A stretch of 6,721 bases of DNA, from contig CANFIE010000225.1 of assembly GCA_947446625.1 (NCBI GenBank), forward strand, positions 1-6,721, given 5' to 3'. A model generated the notes under the pieces. That model searched no databases, was not told the DNA's origin, and worked only from the letters and a program-made list of their open reading frames with translations. This document shows, in pieces, positions 1 to 6,025 of this stretch; the stretch's first letter is position 1, and every line of letters begins with the position of its first letter. This DNA is from Acetobacteraceae bacterium (GTDB taxonomy: Bacteria > Pseudomonadota > Alphaproteobacteria > Acetobacterales > Acetobacteraceae). Made by a program: the position numbers and the translations under genes.

Positions 1-623
1 CCATCCACGCTGGCCGGCGCATCCATCGGGTTCAGCAGCCGCGCCACGGTATTGATCGGCGAACGCAGCCCCAGCAGCGCCCGCAACCCCAGCAGCCGCT
101 CCAGCCCCGGCGCCATGGCGGCCAGCGGCATGAAGGCAAAGTTCCGCGCCGCCAGCCCAGTCAGCGCCTCCGCCCGCCCAGCCGCCACCGGCAGCCCGAG
201 CTCGCGCAGCCCGGCCTCGGTGCTCTGGCCACTCGTAAAAGCGTTGTCGCCGTGCATCAGCACCTTGTGTCCGGCCTGCGCCAGCGCCAGCGCCGCCAGC
301 AGATACCAGGGCGCACCCCGCGTCTTGCCGGCGCCATAGCTCGGCCAGTCCAGATCCACCGGCCCCGGCGCCGCCGCCACGGCCTCGCGCGCCGCTTCCA
401 CCAGCCCGGCCACCTCGGCGCTATCCTCGCCCCGATAGCGCAGCAGCATCAGGAAGGCGCCCACCTGCTCCGGCGCCGCCTCGCCAGCCAGCACCATACC
501 CAGCGCCGTCCGCGCCTCGGCGCGCGTCAGCGCCCGCGAACGCCCCGGCCCGCGCCCCAGCGTGCGGACATATTGGGCAAAGGGGTGTTCGGGGGTGTCG
601 TCTTCGGTATCAGGCGGCGGCAT
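1..623 (-). CDS. TrpD2/YbiB-like protein (anthranilate phosphoribosyltransferase-related fold), 3' end outside window
   Basis: The first 207 codons of a gene that leaves the window on the left. The reading frame is open throughout and GC3-rich. The translation resembles the 'glycosyl transferase family' proteins of the TrpD2/YbiB group: an N-terminal helical part with HPFAQYVRTLGRG (13-25) and a four-helix-like stretch to about residue 85, then DWPSYGAGKTRGAPWYLL (92-109), VLMHGDNAFTSGQS (121-134) and LGLRSPINTVARLLNP (184-199). In true TrpD the PRPP loop is GTGGD and is followed by KHGN. Here those positions read GAGKT and MHGD, so anthranilate phosphoribosyltransferase activity is doubtful. 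E. coli YbiB of this group binds nucleic acid. The ATG at 623 lies 14 nt inside the end of cobA, and residues starting HPFA begin shortly after it, as in relatives, which supports this start. Role in the nitrite operon is unknown. Family assignment is fairly sure, function is not. Confidence 0.85.
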   Translation of the reverse strand, partial: MPPPDTEDDTPEHPFAQYVRTLGRGPGRSRALTRAEARTALGMVLAGEAAPEQVGAFLMLLRYRGEDSAEVAGLVEAAREAVAAAPGPVDLDWPSYGAGKTRGAPWYLLAALALAQAGHKVLMHGDNAFTSGQSTEAGLRELGLPVAAGRAEALTGLAARNFAFMPLAAMAPGLERLLGLRALLGLRSPINTVARLLNPMDAPASVD

Positions 624-1368
624 GGGCGGCAGTATCGCCCAGCATGAGGGGCTGCGCCATGGCCACCACCTCGCCAATCAGCACCATCATCGGCCCGTCG
701 CCGCCCTGCGCCTGCACCAGCCCGGCAATGGTGGCCAGCGTGCCGAACAGCCGCTGCTCATTTGGCAAGGTGGCGTTCTGCACCGCCACCGCGGGGGTTG
801 TTGCCGCCATGCCCACGCCCAGCAGGCGCTCGGCCAGCAAGGGCAGGGTGCGCACGCCCATATACACCGCCAGCGTGCCGCCCCGGGCCAGCGCCGCCCA
901 GTCATGCTCGGGCAGGGCGTCGGCGTGGTTATGCGCGGTCAGCAAATGCAGGCTGCGCGAAACCCCCCGGTGCGTCAGCGGCACCTGCAACCGCGCCCCC
1001 ACGGCCAGGGCGGTGGTGATGCCGGGCACCACCTCCACCGGCACGCCGGCCTCGCGCAGCGTCTCCAATTCCTCGCCACCCCGGCCAAACACGAAGGGGT
1101 CGCCGCCCTTCAGCCGCACCACATGCCGTCCGGCGCGGGCGTGCTGCAGAATCAGCCGGTTGATCGCCGCCTGCTGCATGGAATGCCGGCCGCAGCGCTT
1201 GCCCACATCCACAATGCGGCATTCGGGCTTCGCCATGGCGATGATCTCGGGGCTCACCAGCTTGTCCACCAGCAGCACATCGGCTTCCCCGATCAGCCGC
1301 GCCGCCTTCAGCGTCAGCAGCTCGGGGTCTCCGGGGCCGGCGCCCACCAGGCTGGCGCGGCCCTTCAT
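610..1368 (-). CDS. cobA: Uroporphyrinogen-III C-methyltransferase (SUMT)
   Basis: A 252-residue single-domain SUMT, the usual length for the stand-alone enzyme. It transfers two methyl groups from S-adenosylmethionine to C-2 and C-7 of uroporphyrinogen III, giving precorrin-2, the branch point to siroheme and cobalamin. Visible signatures are the N-terminal SAM-binding loop VGAGPGDPELLTLKA (8-22), DKLVSPEI (35-42), the RLKGGDPFVFGRGGEE motif (85-100), VPGITTALA (114-122) and LTHRGVSRSLHLLTAHN further on. The N-terminal dehydrogenase/ferrochelatase domain of CysG is absent, so siroheme completion needs another gene outside this window. The ATG at 1368 overlaps the nirD stop as ATGA, and the 3' end overlaps the next gene by 14 nt. 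Its place directly after nirBD indicates that it supplies siroheme to NirB rather than serving vitamin B12 synthesis. Confidence 0.96.
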   Translation of the reverse strand: MKGRASLVGAGPGDPELLTLKAARLIGEADVLLVDKLVSPEIIAMAKPECRIVDVGKRCGRHSMQQAAINRLILQHARAGRHVVRLKGGDPFVFGRGGEELETLREAGVPVEVVPGITTALAVGARLQVPLTHRGVSRSLHLLTAHNHADALPEHDWAALARGGTLAVYMGVRTLPLLAERLLGVGMAATTPAVAVQNATLPNEQRLFGTLATIAGLVQAQGGDGPMMVLIGEVVAMAQPLMLGDTAAHAAA

Positions 1369-1697
1369 GCCCGCAGCGCCAGCAGCACGCGGCCTTGTTC
1401 CAGCTTCACCGGGGTGCGCTTCACGCAGCCCACATCCGGCGCCTGAGCCTCGCCACTCGCCAGGTCAATCACCCAATTGTGCAGCGGGCAGGTCACCGCC
1501 TGGCCATGCACAATCCCCTGCGAAAGCGGGCCGCCCTTGTGCGGGCAATGGTCATCCACCGCGAAAACACTGTCATCAGCTGTGCGGAACAGCGCCACAG
1601 CGCCCTTGGCCGTGGCCACCACGCGGCTGCCCAGGCGGGGAATATCCTCCAGCCGGGCCACGTCCACCCACCCGCCGGTCACGATGCTACCGTCCAT
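1365..1697 (-). CDS. nirD: Nitrite reductase (NADH) small subunit, Rieske [2Fe-2S] type
   Basis: A 110-residue protein of the NirD/Rieske family and the partner subunit of NirB in cytoplasmic nitrite-to-ammonium reduction. The Rieske ligands are intact: C51-P-H53 and C70-P-L-H73, spaced C-x-H-x16-C-x2-H, so this subunit should carry a [2Fe-2S] cluster, whereas some NirD proteins (such as that of E. coli) have lost the ligands. The start is ambiguous. A GTG at 1706 would overlap the nirB stop as GTGA and add three residues. I prefer the ATG at 1697 because GGAGTGA (1709-1703) provides a good ribosome-binding site with eight bases after GGAG, whereas the GTG has no well-spaced site. The gene starts 5 nt after nirB and ends in an ATGA overlap with cobA. 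Confidence 0.93.
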   Translation of the reverse strand: MDGSIVTGGWVDVARLEDIPRLGSRVVATAKGAVALFRTADDSVFAVDDHCPHKGGPLSQGIVHGQAVTCPLHNWVIDLASGEAQAPDVGCVKRTPVKLEQGRVLLALRA

Positions 1698-1702
1698 CCC
1701 AC

Positions 1703-4153
1703 TCACTCCGCCGGCACCAGGGTCTTGAAGGCATTGGCTTCGTGGCCGCCTTCGGCCCAGGGGTCAAGCTGGGCGAATTGCTGAGCATACAGGAAGCGCT
1801 GGTGCAGCGCCCTACGGTTCTCGGCATCCGCCACCACCCGTTCCTGCACGTACGCAATGCCGCGCCGTTCCACCCAGGGTGCGGTGCGTTCCAGGTAATG
1901 CGCTTCCTCGCGGTAAAGCTGCAGGAAGGCGCCGCAATATTCCAGCACCTCCTCGGGCGTGCTCACCTTGCACAGCAGGTCGGTGCCGCGCAGATGGATG
2001 CCACCATTGCCGCCCACGCTCAGCTCCCAGCCGCTATCCACCGCCACCACGCCGAAATCCTTGATGGTGGCCTCGGCGCAATTGCGCGGGCAGCCGCTGA
2101 CCGCCAGCTTCACCTTGTGCGGGTGCCAGCTACCCCAGGTCATCTTCTCCAGCGCCACGCCCATGCTGGTGCTGTCCTGCGTGCCAAAGCGGCACCAGGT
2201 GCTGCCCACGCAGGTTTTTACCGTGCGCAGGGCCTTGCCATAGGCATGGCCGCTCACCATCCCGGCGGCGTTCAAATCCGCCCATACCGCCGGCAGATCC
2301 TCGCGCTTCACCCCCAGCAGGTCGATCCGCTGGCCGCCCGTCACCTTCATTTCCGGAATGCCGAATTTGTCGGCCACATCGGCAATGGCGCGCAGCTCCT
2401 TCGGGTTGGTCTGGCCGCCCCACATGCGCGGAATCACGCTGTAGGTGCCATCCTTCTGGATATTCGCGTGCATCCGCTCATTCACGAAGCGGCTCTGCTG
2501 GTCGTCCACATATTCGCCCGGCCAGGCGCACAGCAAATAGAAGTTTAGGGCAGGGCGGCAGCTATGGCAGCCATCCGGCCGCATCCAGCCCAGCCGGTTC
2601 ATCACTTCCGGAATGGTCTTCAGCCCCTGGCCCACAATCTCGGCCCGCACATGGTCATGCCCATGCGTGGTGCACTTGCACATCGGCTTCGGCCCGCGGG
2701 CCTTGGCATCCACGCCCGCGGTCAGCGCCAGCAGCCCTTCCACCAGCGGCGTGCAACTGCCGCAGCTGGCGCTGGCCTTGGTATGGGCGCGCACCCCGTC
2801 CAGCGTGGTCAGCTTCAGCTCGGTAATCGCCTTGGTGATGGTGCCCTTGCACACGCCATTGCAGCCGCAGATCTCCGCGCTGTCGGCCAGCGCTGCCACC
2901 TTGGCGCTGGGGTCCACGCTGCCGCTGAGGCTCGCCGCCGCCTCACCCAGAATCATCCGGTCCCGAATGGCACTCACATCCGCGCCTTCACGCATCTGGT
3001 CGAAGTACCAGGGGCCGTCCTTCACCTCGCCATACAGCACCGCGCCCACCAGCCGATTGTCGCGCAGCACCAGCTTCCGGTAGGTCCCGCGCCGCTTGTC
3101 CTGGTAGATCAACTCCTCGTCTTCCTCACCGGCAGCGGCCAGCGCCCCGGCCGAGAACACATCAATGCCGGTGATCTTCAGCTTGGTGGAAAGCGCCGGC
3201 GTCACGTAGGTGGCGTCCTCATCCCCCGCCAGCCGCGCCGCGCAAACCTTGGCCTGCTCCCAAATCGGCAGCACCAGACCAAACACCTGGCCCCGGTGCT
3301 CGATGCACTCGCCCACGGCGTAAATATCCGGGTCCGCCGTGGCCAGGTCATCACCCACCACCACGCCCCGATTCACTTCCAGCCCGCAGGCCTTGGCCAA
3401 ATCCACATTCGGCCGAATGCCGATGGCGACCACCACCAAATCCGCCGGAACCTCGCGCCCATCGGCCAGCTTCACCCCGGTGGCGCGCTCGGTGCCGGTA
3501 ATCTGCTCGGTCTGGCCATTGGTGAAGAAGGCGATGCCCCGCGCATCCAGGTCACGCTGCAACAGCGTGCCGGCGGCCACGTCCAGCTGGCGCTCCATCA
3601 GCGTCGGCATCAAATGCACCACCGCCACGCTCATGCCGCGCCGCTTCAGCCCCCAGGCCGCTTCCAGCCCCAGCAGCCCGCCTCCAATCACCACGGCGCG
3701 CTTGTGGGTCTCGCTGGCGGCAATCATCTGCTCCACATCGGCGATATCGCGGAAGGTACACACCCCCGGCAGGGTCAGCCCCGGCAGCGGCGGCACCAGC
3801 GGCTTGCTGCCGGTGGCCAGCAGCAGCCGGTCATACGGCACCACCAGGCCGGAAGCCGCCGTCACGGTGCGGTTGCCGCGGTCGATGCTCACCACCGCAT
3901 CCCCGGCCAGCAGCTTGATGCCGTTCTCGGCATACCATTCGCGGCTGTTGATGACGGTCTCGTCCAGCGTCTTCTCCCCCGCCAGCACCGAGGACAGCGC
4001 GATGCGGTCGTAGTTCGGGTGCGGCTCGGCGCCGAAGACGGTGATCTCGTAGCGTTGCGGGGTGCGGGCCAGCAGCTCGGCCACGGTGCGCATGCCGGCC
4101 ATGCCGTTGCCAACCACAACCAGGCGCAGCCGCTGGGGAGAGATCATGTTCAT
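1703..4153 (-). CDS. nirB: Nitrite reductase (NAD(P)H) large subunit, siroheme and 4Fe-4S
   Basis: An 816-residue cytoplasmic enzyme that reduces nitrite to ammonium with six electrons from NAD(P)H. Domain order: FAD-binding with GNGMAG (15-20) and ATGSKP; NAD-binding with GGGLLG (157-162); a BFD-like [2Fe-2S] domain with C429-G-C431 and C464-x2-C467; then the nitrite/sulfite reductase ferredoxin-like half-domain and the siroheme/4Fe-4S domain with C648-x5-C654 and C688-x3-C692, the four cysteines that hold the coupled cluster. All cofactor motifs are intact. Length is close to the roughly 810-850 usual for NirB. The frame is open upstream to a TTG at 4264, but the family begins a few residues before the FAD glycine motif, so ATG 4153 (or ATG 4147) is the likely start; neither has a strong ribosome-binding site. 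It is the first gene of a minus-strand operon with nirD, cobA and a TrpD2-like gene, behind a sigma-54 promoter. Confidence 0.97.
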   Translation of the reverse strand: MNMISPQRLRLVVVGNGMAGMRTVAELLARTPQRYEITVFGAEPHPNYDRIALSSVLAGEKTLDETVINSREWYAENGIKLLAGDAVVSIDRGNRTVTAASGLVVPYDRLLLATGSKPLVPPLPGLTLPGVCTFRDIADVEQMIAASETHKRAVVIGGGLLGLEAAWGLKRRGMSVAVVHLMPTLMERQLDVAAGTLLQRDLDARGIAFFTNGQTEQITGTERATGVKLADGREVPADLVVVAIGIRPNVDLAKACGLEVNRGVVVGDDLATADPDIYAVGECIEHRGQVFGLVLPIWEQAKVCAARLAGDEDATYVTPALSTKLKITGIDVFSAGALAAAGEEDEELIYQDKRRGTYRKLVLRDNRLVGAVLYGEVKDGPWYFDQMREGADVSAIRDRMILGEAAASLSGSVDPSAKVAALADSAEICGCNGVCKGTITKAITELKLTTLDGVRAHTKASASCGSCTPLVEGLLALTAGVDAKARGPKPMCKCTTHGHDHVRAEIVGQGLKTIPEVMNRLGWMRPDGCHSCRPALNFYLLCAWPGEYVDDQQSRFVNERMHANIQKDGTYSVIPRMWGGQTNPKELRAIADVADKFGIPEMKVTGGQRIDLLGVKREDLPAVWADLNAAGMVSGHAYGKALRTVKTCVGSTWCRFGTQDSTSMGVALEKMTWGSWHPHKVKLAVSGCPRNCAEATIKDFGVVAVDSGWELSVGGNGGIHLRGTDLLCKVSTPEEVLEYCGAFLQLYREEAHYLERTAPWVERRGIAYVQERVVADAENRRALHQRFLYAQQFAQLDPWAEGGHEANAFKTLVPAE
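1706..1709 (-). promoter_or_regulatory. Ribosome-binding site for nirD
   Basis: GGAG on the minus strand, formed by the last sense codon of nirB and the base before it, followed by TGA (the nirB stop), making GGAGTGA. It lies eight bases before the ATG at 1697 and decides the start in favour of that ATG. Terminating nirB ribosomes sit on this site, which implies translational coupling. Confidence 0.6.
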
Positions 4154-4277
4154 GCAGGTAAGGGTCCGGCTTGCCGTAAGCGCACGGCGGCGAACCATCA
4201 TTGGCCCGCGGGTTCCGAACTGAAGCCTGGCAGCACCGCCCTTGGCGCGCCGGCACCGCAGCAAAGCGCGCTGGGCC
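4154..4277 (-). promoter_or_regulatory. Probable 5' untranslated leader of the nirB operon
   Basis: If the sigma-54 promoter is used, transcription starts about 12 bases after its GC element, near 4277, leaving roughly 124 untranslated nt before ATG 4153. The frame stays open here, but the extra codons (basic, low similarity to any NirB N-terminus) start only at a TTG, so I read this as leader. It holds several short self-complementary pieces, among them the palindromes GGCGCGCC and CCCGCGGG and a 5-bp hairpin at 4173-4188. Leaders of nitrate/nitrite operons in other proteobacteria are targets of ANTAR-type antiterminators (NasR, NasT); whether this one is cannot be told by eye. I see no clear terminator with a U-run. 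Confidence 0.5.
4173..4188 (-). repeat. Short hairpin in the nirB leader
   Basis: On the minus strand GCCGT, six loop bases (GCGCTT), then ACGGC: a perfect 5-bp stem 20 bases before ATG 4153. ANTAR-regulated leaders carry hairpins with six-base loops, but those have A at loop position 1 and G at position 4, which this loop lacks, so it does not fit that motif. Such a short stem may be chance in GC-rich DNA. Confidence 0.3.
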
Positions 4278-4287
4278 TATGCTGCAA

Positions 4288-4304
4288 TGCAAACCATATG
4301 CCAG
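4288..4304 (-). promoter_or_regulatory. Sigma-54 (RpoN) -24/-12 promoter for nirB operon
   Basis: The minus strand reads CTGGCATATGGTTTGCA. This contains TGGCA and TTGCA, with exactly ten bases between the GG and GC dinucleotides, the invariant spacing of sigma-54 promoters (consensus TGGCAC-N5-TTGCA/T). It differs from the -24 consensus only at the edge (TGGCAT for TGGCAC). It sits in the only long non-coding gap upstream of nirB and points at it, with the predicted start near 4277. Sigma-54 promoters need an enhancer-binding activator such as NtrC, which fits nitrogen control of nitrite assimilation. Confidence 0.8.
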
Positions 4305-4320
4305 CCACAAGGGGCCGAAT

Positions 4321-4349
4321 CCCGGCCCAACTGGCGCAAAGCCGGGCCG
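4321..4349. repeat. Inverted repeat between the 133-codon gene and the nirB promoter
   Basis: CCCGGC (4321-4326) pairs with GCCGGG (4341-4346) around a 14-base loop; in an alternative register CGGCCC (4323-4328) pairs with GGGCCG (4344-4349). It lies downstream of the stop of the minus-strand gene at 4382-4783 and about 17 bp upstream of the sigma-54 promoter. It could be a terminator for that gene, although no T-run follows on the minus strand, or part of an activator site. Part of it (TGCGCC, minus strand) resembles an NtrC half-site, but the other half is poor. Confidence 0.35.
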
Positions 4350-4381
4350 TTCCTGCCTGCTCTGCCTATTACACGGGCAGG

Positions 4382-4783
4382 TTACGCCTCGGCCCAGGCG
4401 CGCTGGGCCGGCGCCTCGCCCTCGGGCAGCCGGCCCTCGGCCAGCAGGGCGGTAAAGTCCGGCTTCACCCGGGTACGAAAGGCCAGCACCACCTTGTCCG
4501 GCTCCACCCGAATGCTCTTTTCCGCCCGGCGCGGCAGCGGAATCCGCAGCCGCAGGCTGAACCCCACCAGCAGCGCGCCCAGCCTATCCGTCGCCAGGGC
4601 GGCACTGCGGGACCGCCCGCCCTGGCTGTACACAAACCGCACCGCCTGCTGCCCAGGCTCGAACAACACCGCCTGCGGCATGCCCGGCGGCAGGCCAAAG
4701 GCCGCCACGGCGCGGGGCGAACCCCCCAGCACCGCCAACAGCGCCTCGGCCTCAAAGCTGATTTCCCGATGGTCGATGATCAT
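4382..4783 (-). CDS. Protein of unknown function, 133 residues
   Basis: I do not recognise this protein. It starts at ATG 4783 (MIIDHREISF) and ends with TAA. It is probably soluble: no signal peptide, membrane span or cysteine pair is visible. It appears to be a compact alpha/beta domain, with a helical N-terminal third (EAEALLAVLGGSPRAVAAFG), a middle with alternating hydrophobic strands (AVLFEPGQQAVRFVY), a basic Arg-rich stretch around 85-91 (PLPRRAEKS) and a strand-like VVLAFRTRVKPDF before an acidic, Ala/Pro-rich tail. Codon use is GC3-rich like its neighbours, which supports coding. Only a weak GGGG lies before the start. It is transcribed divergently from the M20 gene and runs toward nirB, but the 228-bp gap and the sigma-54 promoter between them argue that it is not part of that operon. 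Confidence 0.7.
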   Translation of the reverse strand: MIIDHREISFEAEALLAVLGGSPRAVAAFGLPPGMPQAVLFEPGQQAVRFVYSQGGRSRSAALATDRLGALLVGFSLRLRIPLPRRAEKSIRVEPDKVVLAFRTRVKPDFTALLAEGRLPEGEAPAQRAWAEA

Positions 4784-4835
4784 GCCCCAGCTTGCCCACA
4801 GGGAAACGAAGGCCGGGTTAAGCGCATTCCGGGGT

Positions 4836-4847
4836 GGCGAATTCGCC
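4836..4847. promoter_or_regulatory. Perfect 12-bp palindrome, candidate operator
   Basis: GGCGAATTCGCC reads the same on both strands and sits in the 86-bp gap between the divergent genes starting at 4783 and 4870, 22 bp before the ATG of the amidohydrolase gene. It is flanked by two near-identical 10-mers in the same direction, CCGGGGTGGC (4829-4838) and CCCGGGTGGC (4846-4855), which differ at one base. The arrangement could be a repressor or activator site controlling either gene. No regulator gene is visible in the window. Confidence 0.4.
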
Positions 4848-4869
4848 CGGGTGGCATTACCTCTCGCGC

Positions 4870-6012
4870 ATGAACCCTTCGCTGCATGCCACGCTCACCA
4901 CCTGGCGCCGCCACCTGCACGCCCATCCGGGCCTGACCTTGAATGAAGGCGCCACCGCCGCCTTCGTGGCGGAAAAGCTCAACGAAATGGGCATTCCCTT
5001 CGCCGCAGGGGTGGGCGGCCATGGGCTGGTCGGCACCATCAACCGTGGTGGCAACCGCAGCGTGGGCCTGCGGGCGGATATGGACGCCCTGCCGATCCAG
5101 GAACTCAACGCGCTGCTGCCGCACCGCTCCACCATTCCCGGCGTCATGCACGCCTGCGGGCATGATGGCCACACCACCGCCCTGCTGGGCGCCGCCATGC
5201 TGCTGCTGGAGGACACAAGCTGGTCCGGCACCGTGCAACTGGTGTTCCAGCCGGCCGAGGAAGGCGGCGGCGGCGCCCGGGCGATGATCGCCGACGGGCT
5301 GTTTTCCCGCTTCCCCATGGAGCGCATTTTCGGCTGGCACAATTGGCCGGGCCTTTCCGCCGGCACCGTGGCGCTGCATGACCGCGCCGTGATGGCCGCC
5401 GGCGCCCGCTTCGAGATCAGCTTTGATGGCCATGCCGGCCACGCCGCCCTGCCGCACTTGACGCGTGACCCCATGCTCGGCGCCGGCCATTGCATCGTGG
5501 CGCTGCAAAGCCTGGTGTCCCGCAATGTGGACCCCATGGAAGCCGGCGTGGTCAGCGTCACCATCGCCGAAGCCGGTGAGGCGCAGAACCAGGTGGCCGC
5601 CCGCGCCGTGCTGAAGGGCACCGCCCGCTGGCTGAGCGACGCCACCGGCACCACGCTGGAGGACGGCATGCGCCGCATCGCCCGCGGCATTGCCGAAACC
5701 TTCGGCCTGCATGCCGAAGTCACCTGGCGCCAGGGCGTGGGCGTTACCGCCAATACCGCCGCCGAGCGGGACCTGGCAGCCGCCGCCGCCAAGGCCATCG
5801 GCCCGCACCAACTGCACACCACCCCGGCCATGACCGGCGAGGATTTCTCCTGGTTCCTCAAGGAAGTGCCCGGCGCCTTCGCCTGGATCGGCAATGGTCC
5901 CGGCGATGGCGGCTGCGAGTTGCACAACCCGAATTACGATTTCAACGACGCGGTGCTGCCCAATGCCAGCGGCTGGCTGGCCGAAGTGGCCCGCCGGGCC
6001 CTGGCGGGGTGA
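4870..6012 (+). CDS. M20-family metallo-amidohydrolase (hippurate hydrolase/N-acyl-amino-acid deacylase type)
   Basis: A 380-residue cytoplasmic enzyme of the M20D group, which hydrolyses N-acyl (acetyl, benzoyl or similar) amino acids to the free amino acid and carboxylate using a di-metal centre. The N-terminal WRRHLHAHPGL is typical. Metal and catalytic residues are present: H94-A-C96-G-H98-D-G-H101, the E130-E131 pair (general base and ligand), H157 in GWHNWPG, and H352 in ELHNPNYDFND. The lid/dimerisation domain carries GHAGHAALPH (187-196), and GEDFSWF (323-329) follows. Length matches the family. An upstream GTG at 4834 would add 12 residues unlike relatives and would swallow the palindrome, so I chose ATG 4870, although it has no clear ribosome-binding site. 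The true substrate cannot be read from sequence. It probably forms an operon with the gene 13 bp downstream. Confidence 0.94.
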   Translation: MNPSLHATLTTWRRHLHAHPGLTLNEGATAAFVAEKLNEMGIPFAAGVGGHGLVGTINRGGNRSVGLRADMDALPIQELNALLPHRSTIPGVMHACGHDGHTTALLGAAMLLLEDTSWSGTVQLVFQPAEEGGGGARAMIADGLFSRFPMERIFGWHNWPGLSAGTVALHDRAVMAAGARFEISFDGHAGHAALPHLTRDPMLGAGHCIVALQSLVSRNVDPMEAGVVSVTIAEAGEAQNQVAARAVLKGTARWLSDATGTTLEDGMRRIARGIAETFGLHAEVTWRQGVGVTANTAAERDLAAAAAKAIGPHQLHTTPAMTGEDFSWFLKEVPGAFAWIGNGPGDGGCELHNPNYDFNDAVLPNASGWLAEVARRALAG

Positions 6013-6025
6013 GGCCGATGGGTTC

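Noticed and set aside
644..2548. 634-codon plus-strand open frame opposite cobA, nirD and nirB
   Set aside because: It runs antisense to three well-identified genes, is rich in Pro, Arg, His and Ala, and matches no family; it is a by-product of high GC at third positions.
4154..4264. N-terminal extension of nirB to a start at 4264
   Set aside because: The codon at 4264 is TTG, the extra 37 residues resemble no NirB N-terminus, and the predicted sigma-54 transcript would leave only about 13 nt before it.
4321..4349. Intrinsic terminator or full NtrC site
   Set aside because: There is no T-run after the stem on the minus strand, and only one half resembles the NtrC consensus, so neither is claimed; it is listed only as an inverted repeat.
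4834..4869. GTG start at 4834 for the amidohydrolase
   Set aside because: It would add 12 residues not seen in relatives and place the palindrome in coding sequence; ATG 4870 gives the usual family N-terminus. Not excluded.
2564..4873. 769-codon plus-strand open frame opposite nirB, the promoter gap and the 133-codon gene
   Set aside because: It crosses real genes and a regulatory gap, has a His/Gln/Arg-rich low-complexity translation, and is a shadow of GC-rich coding.
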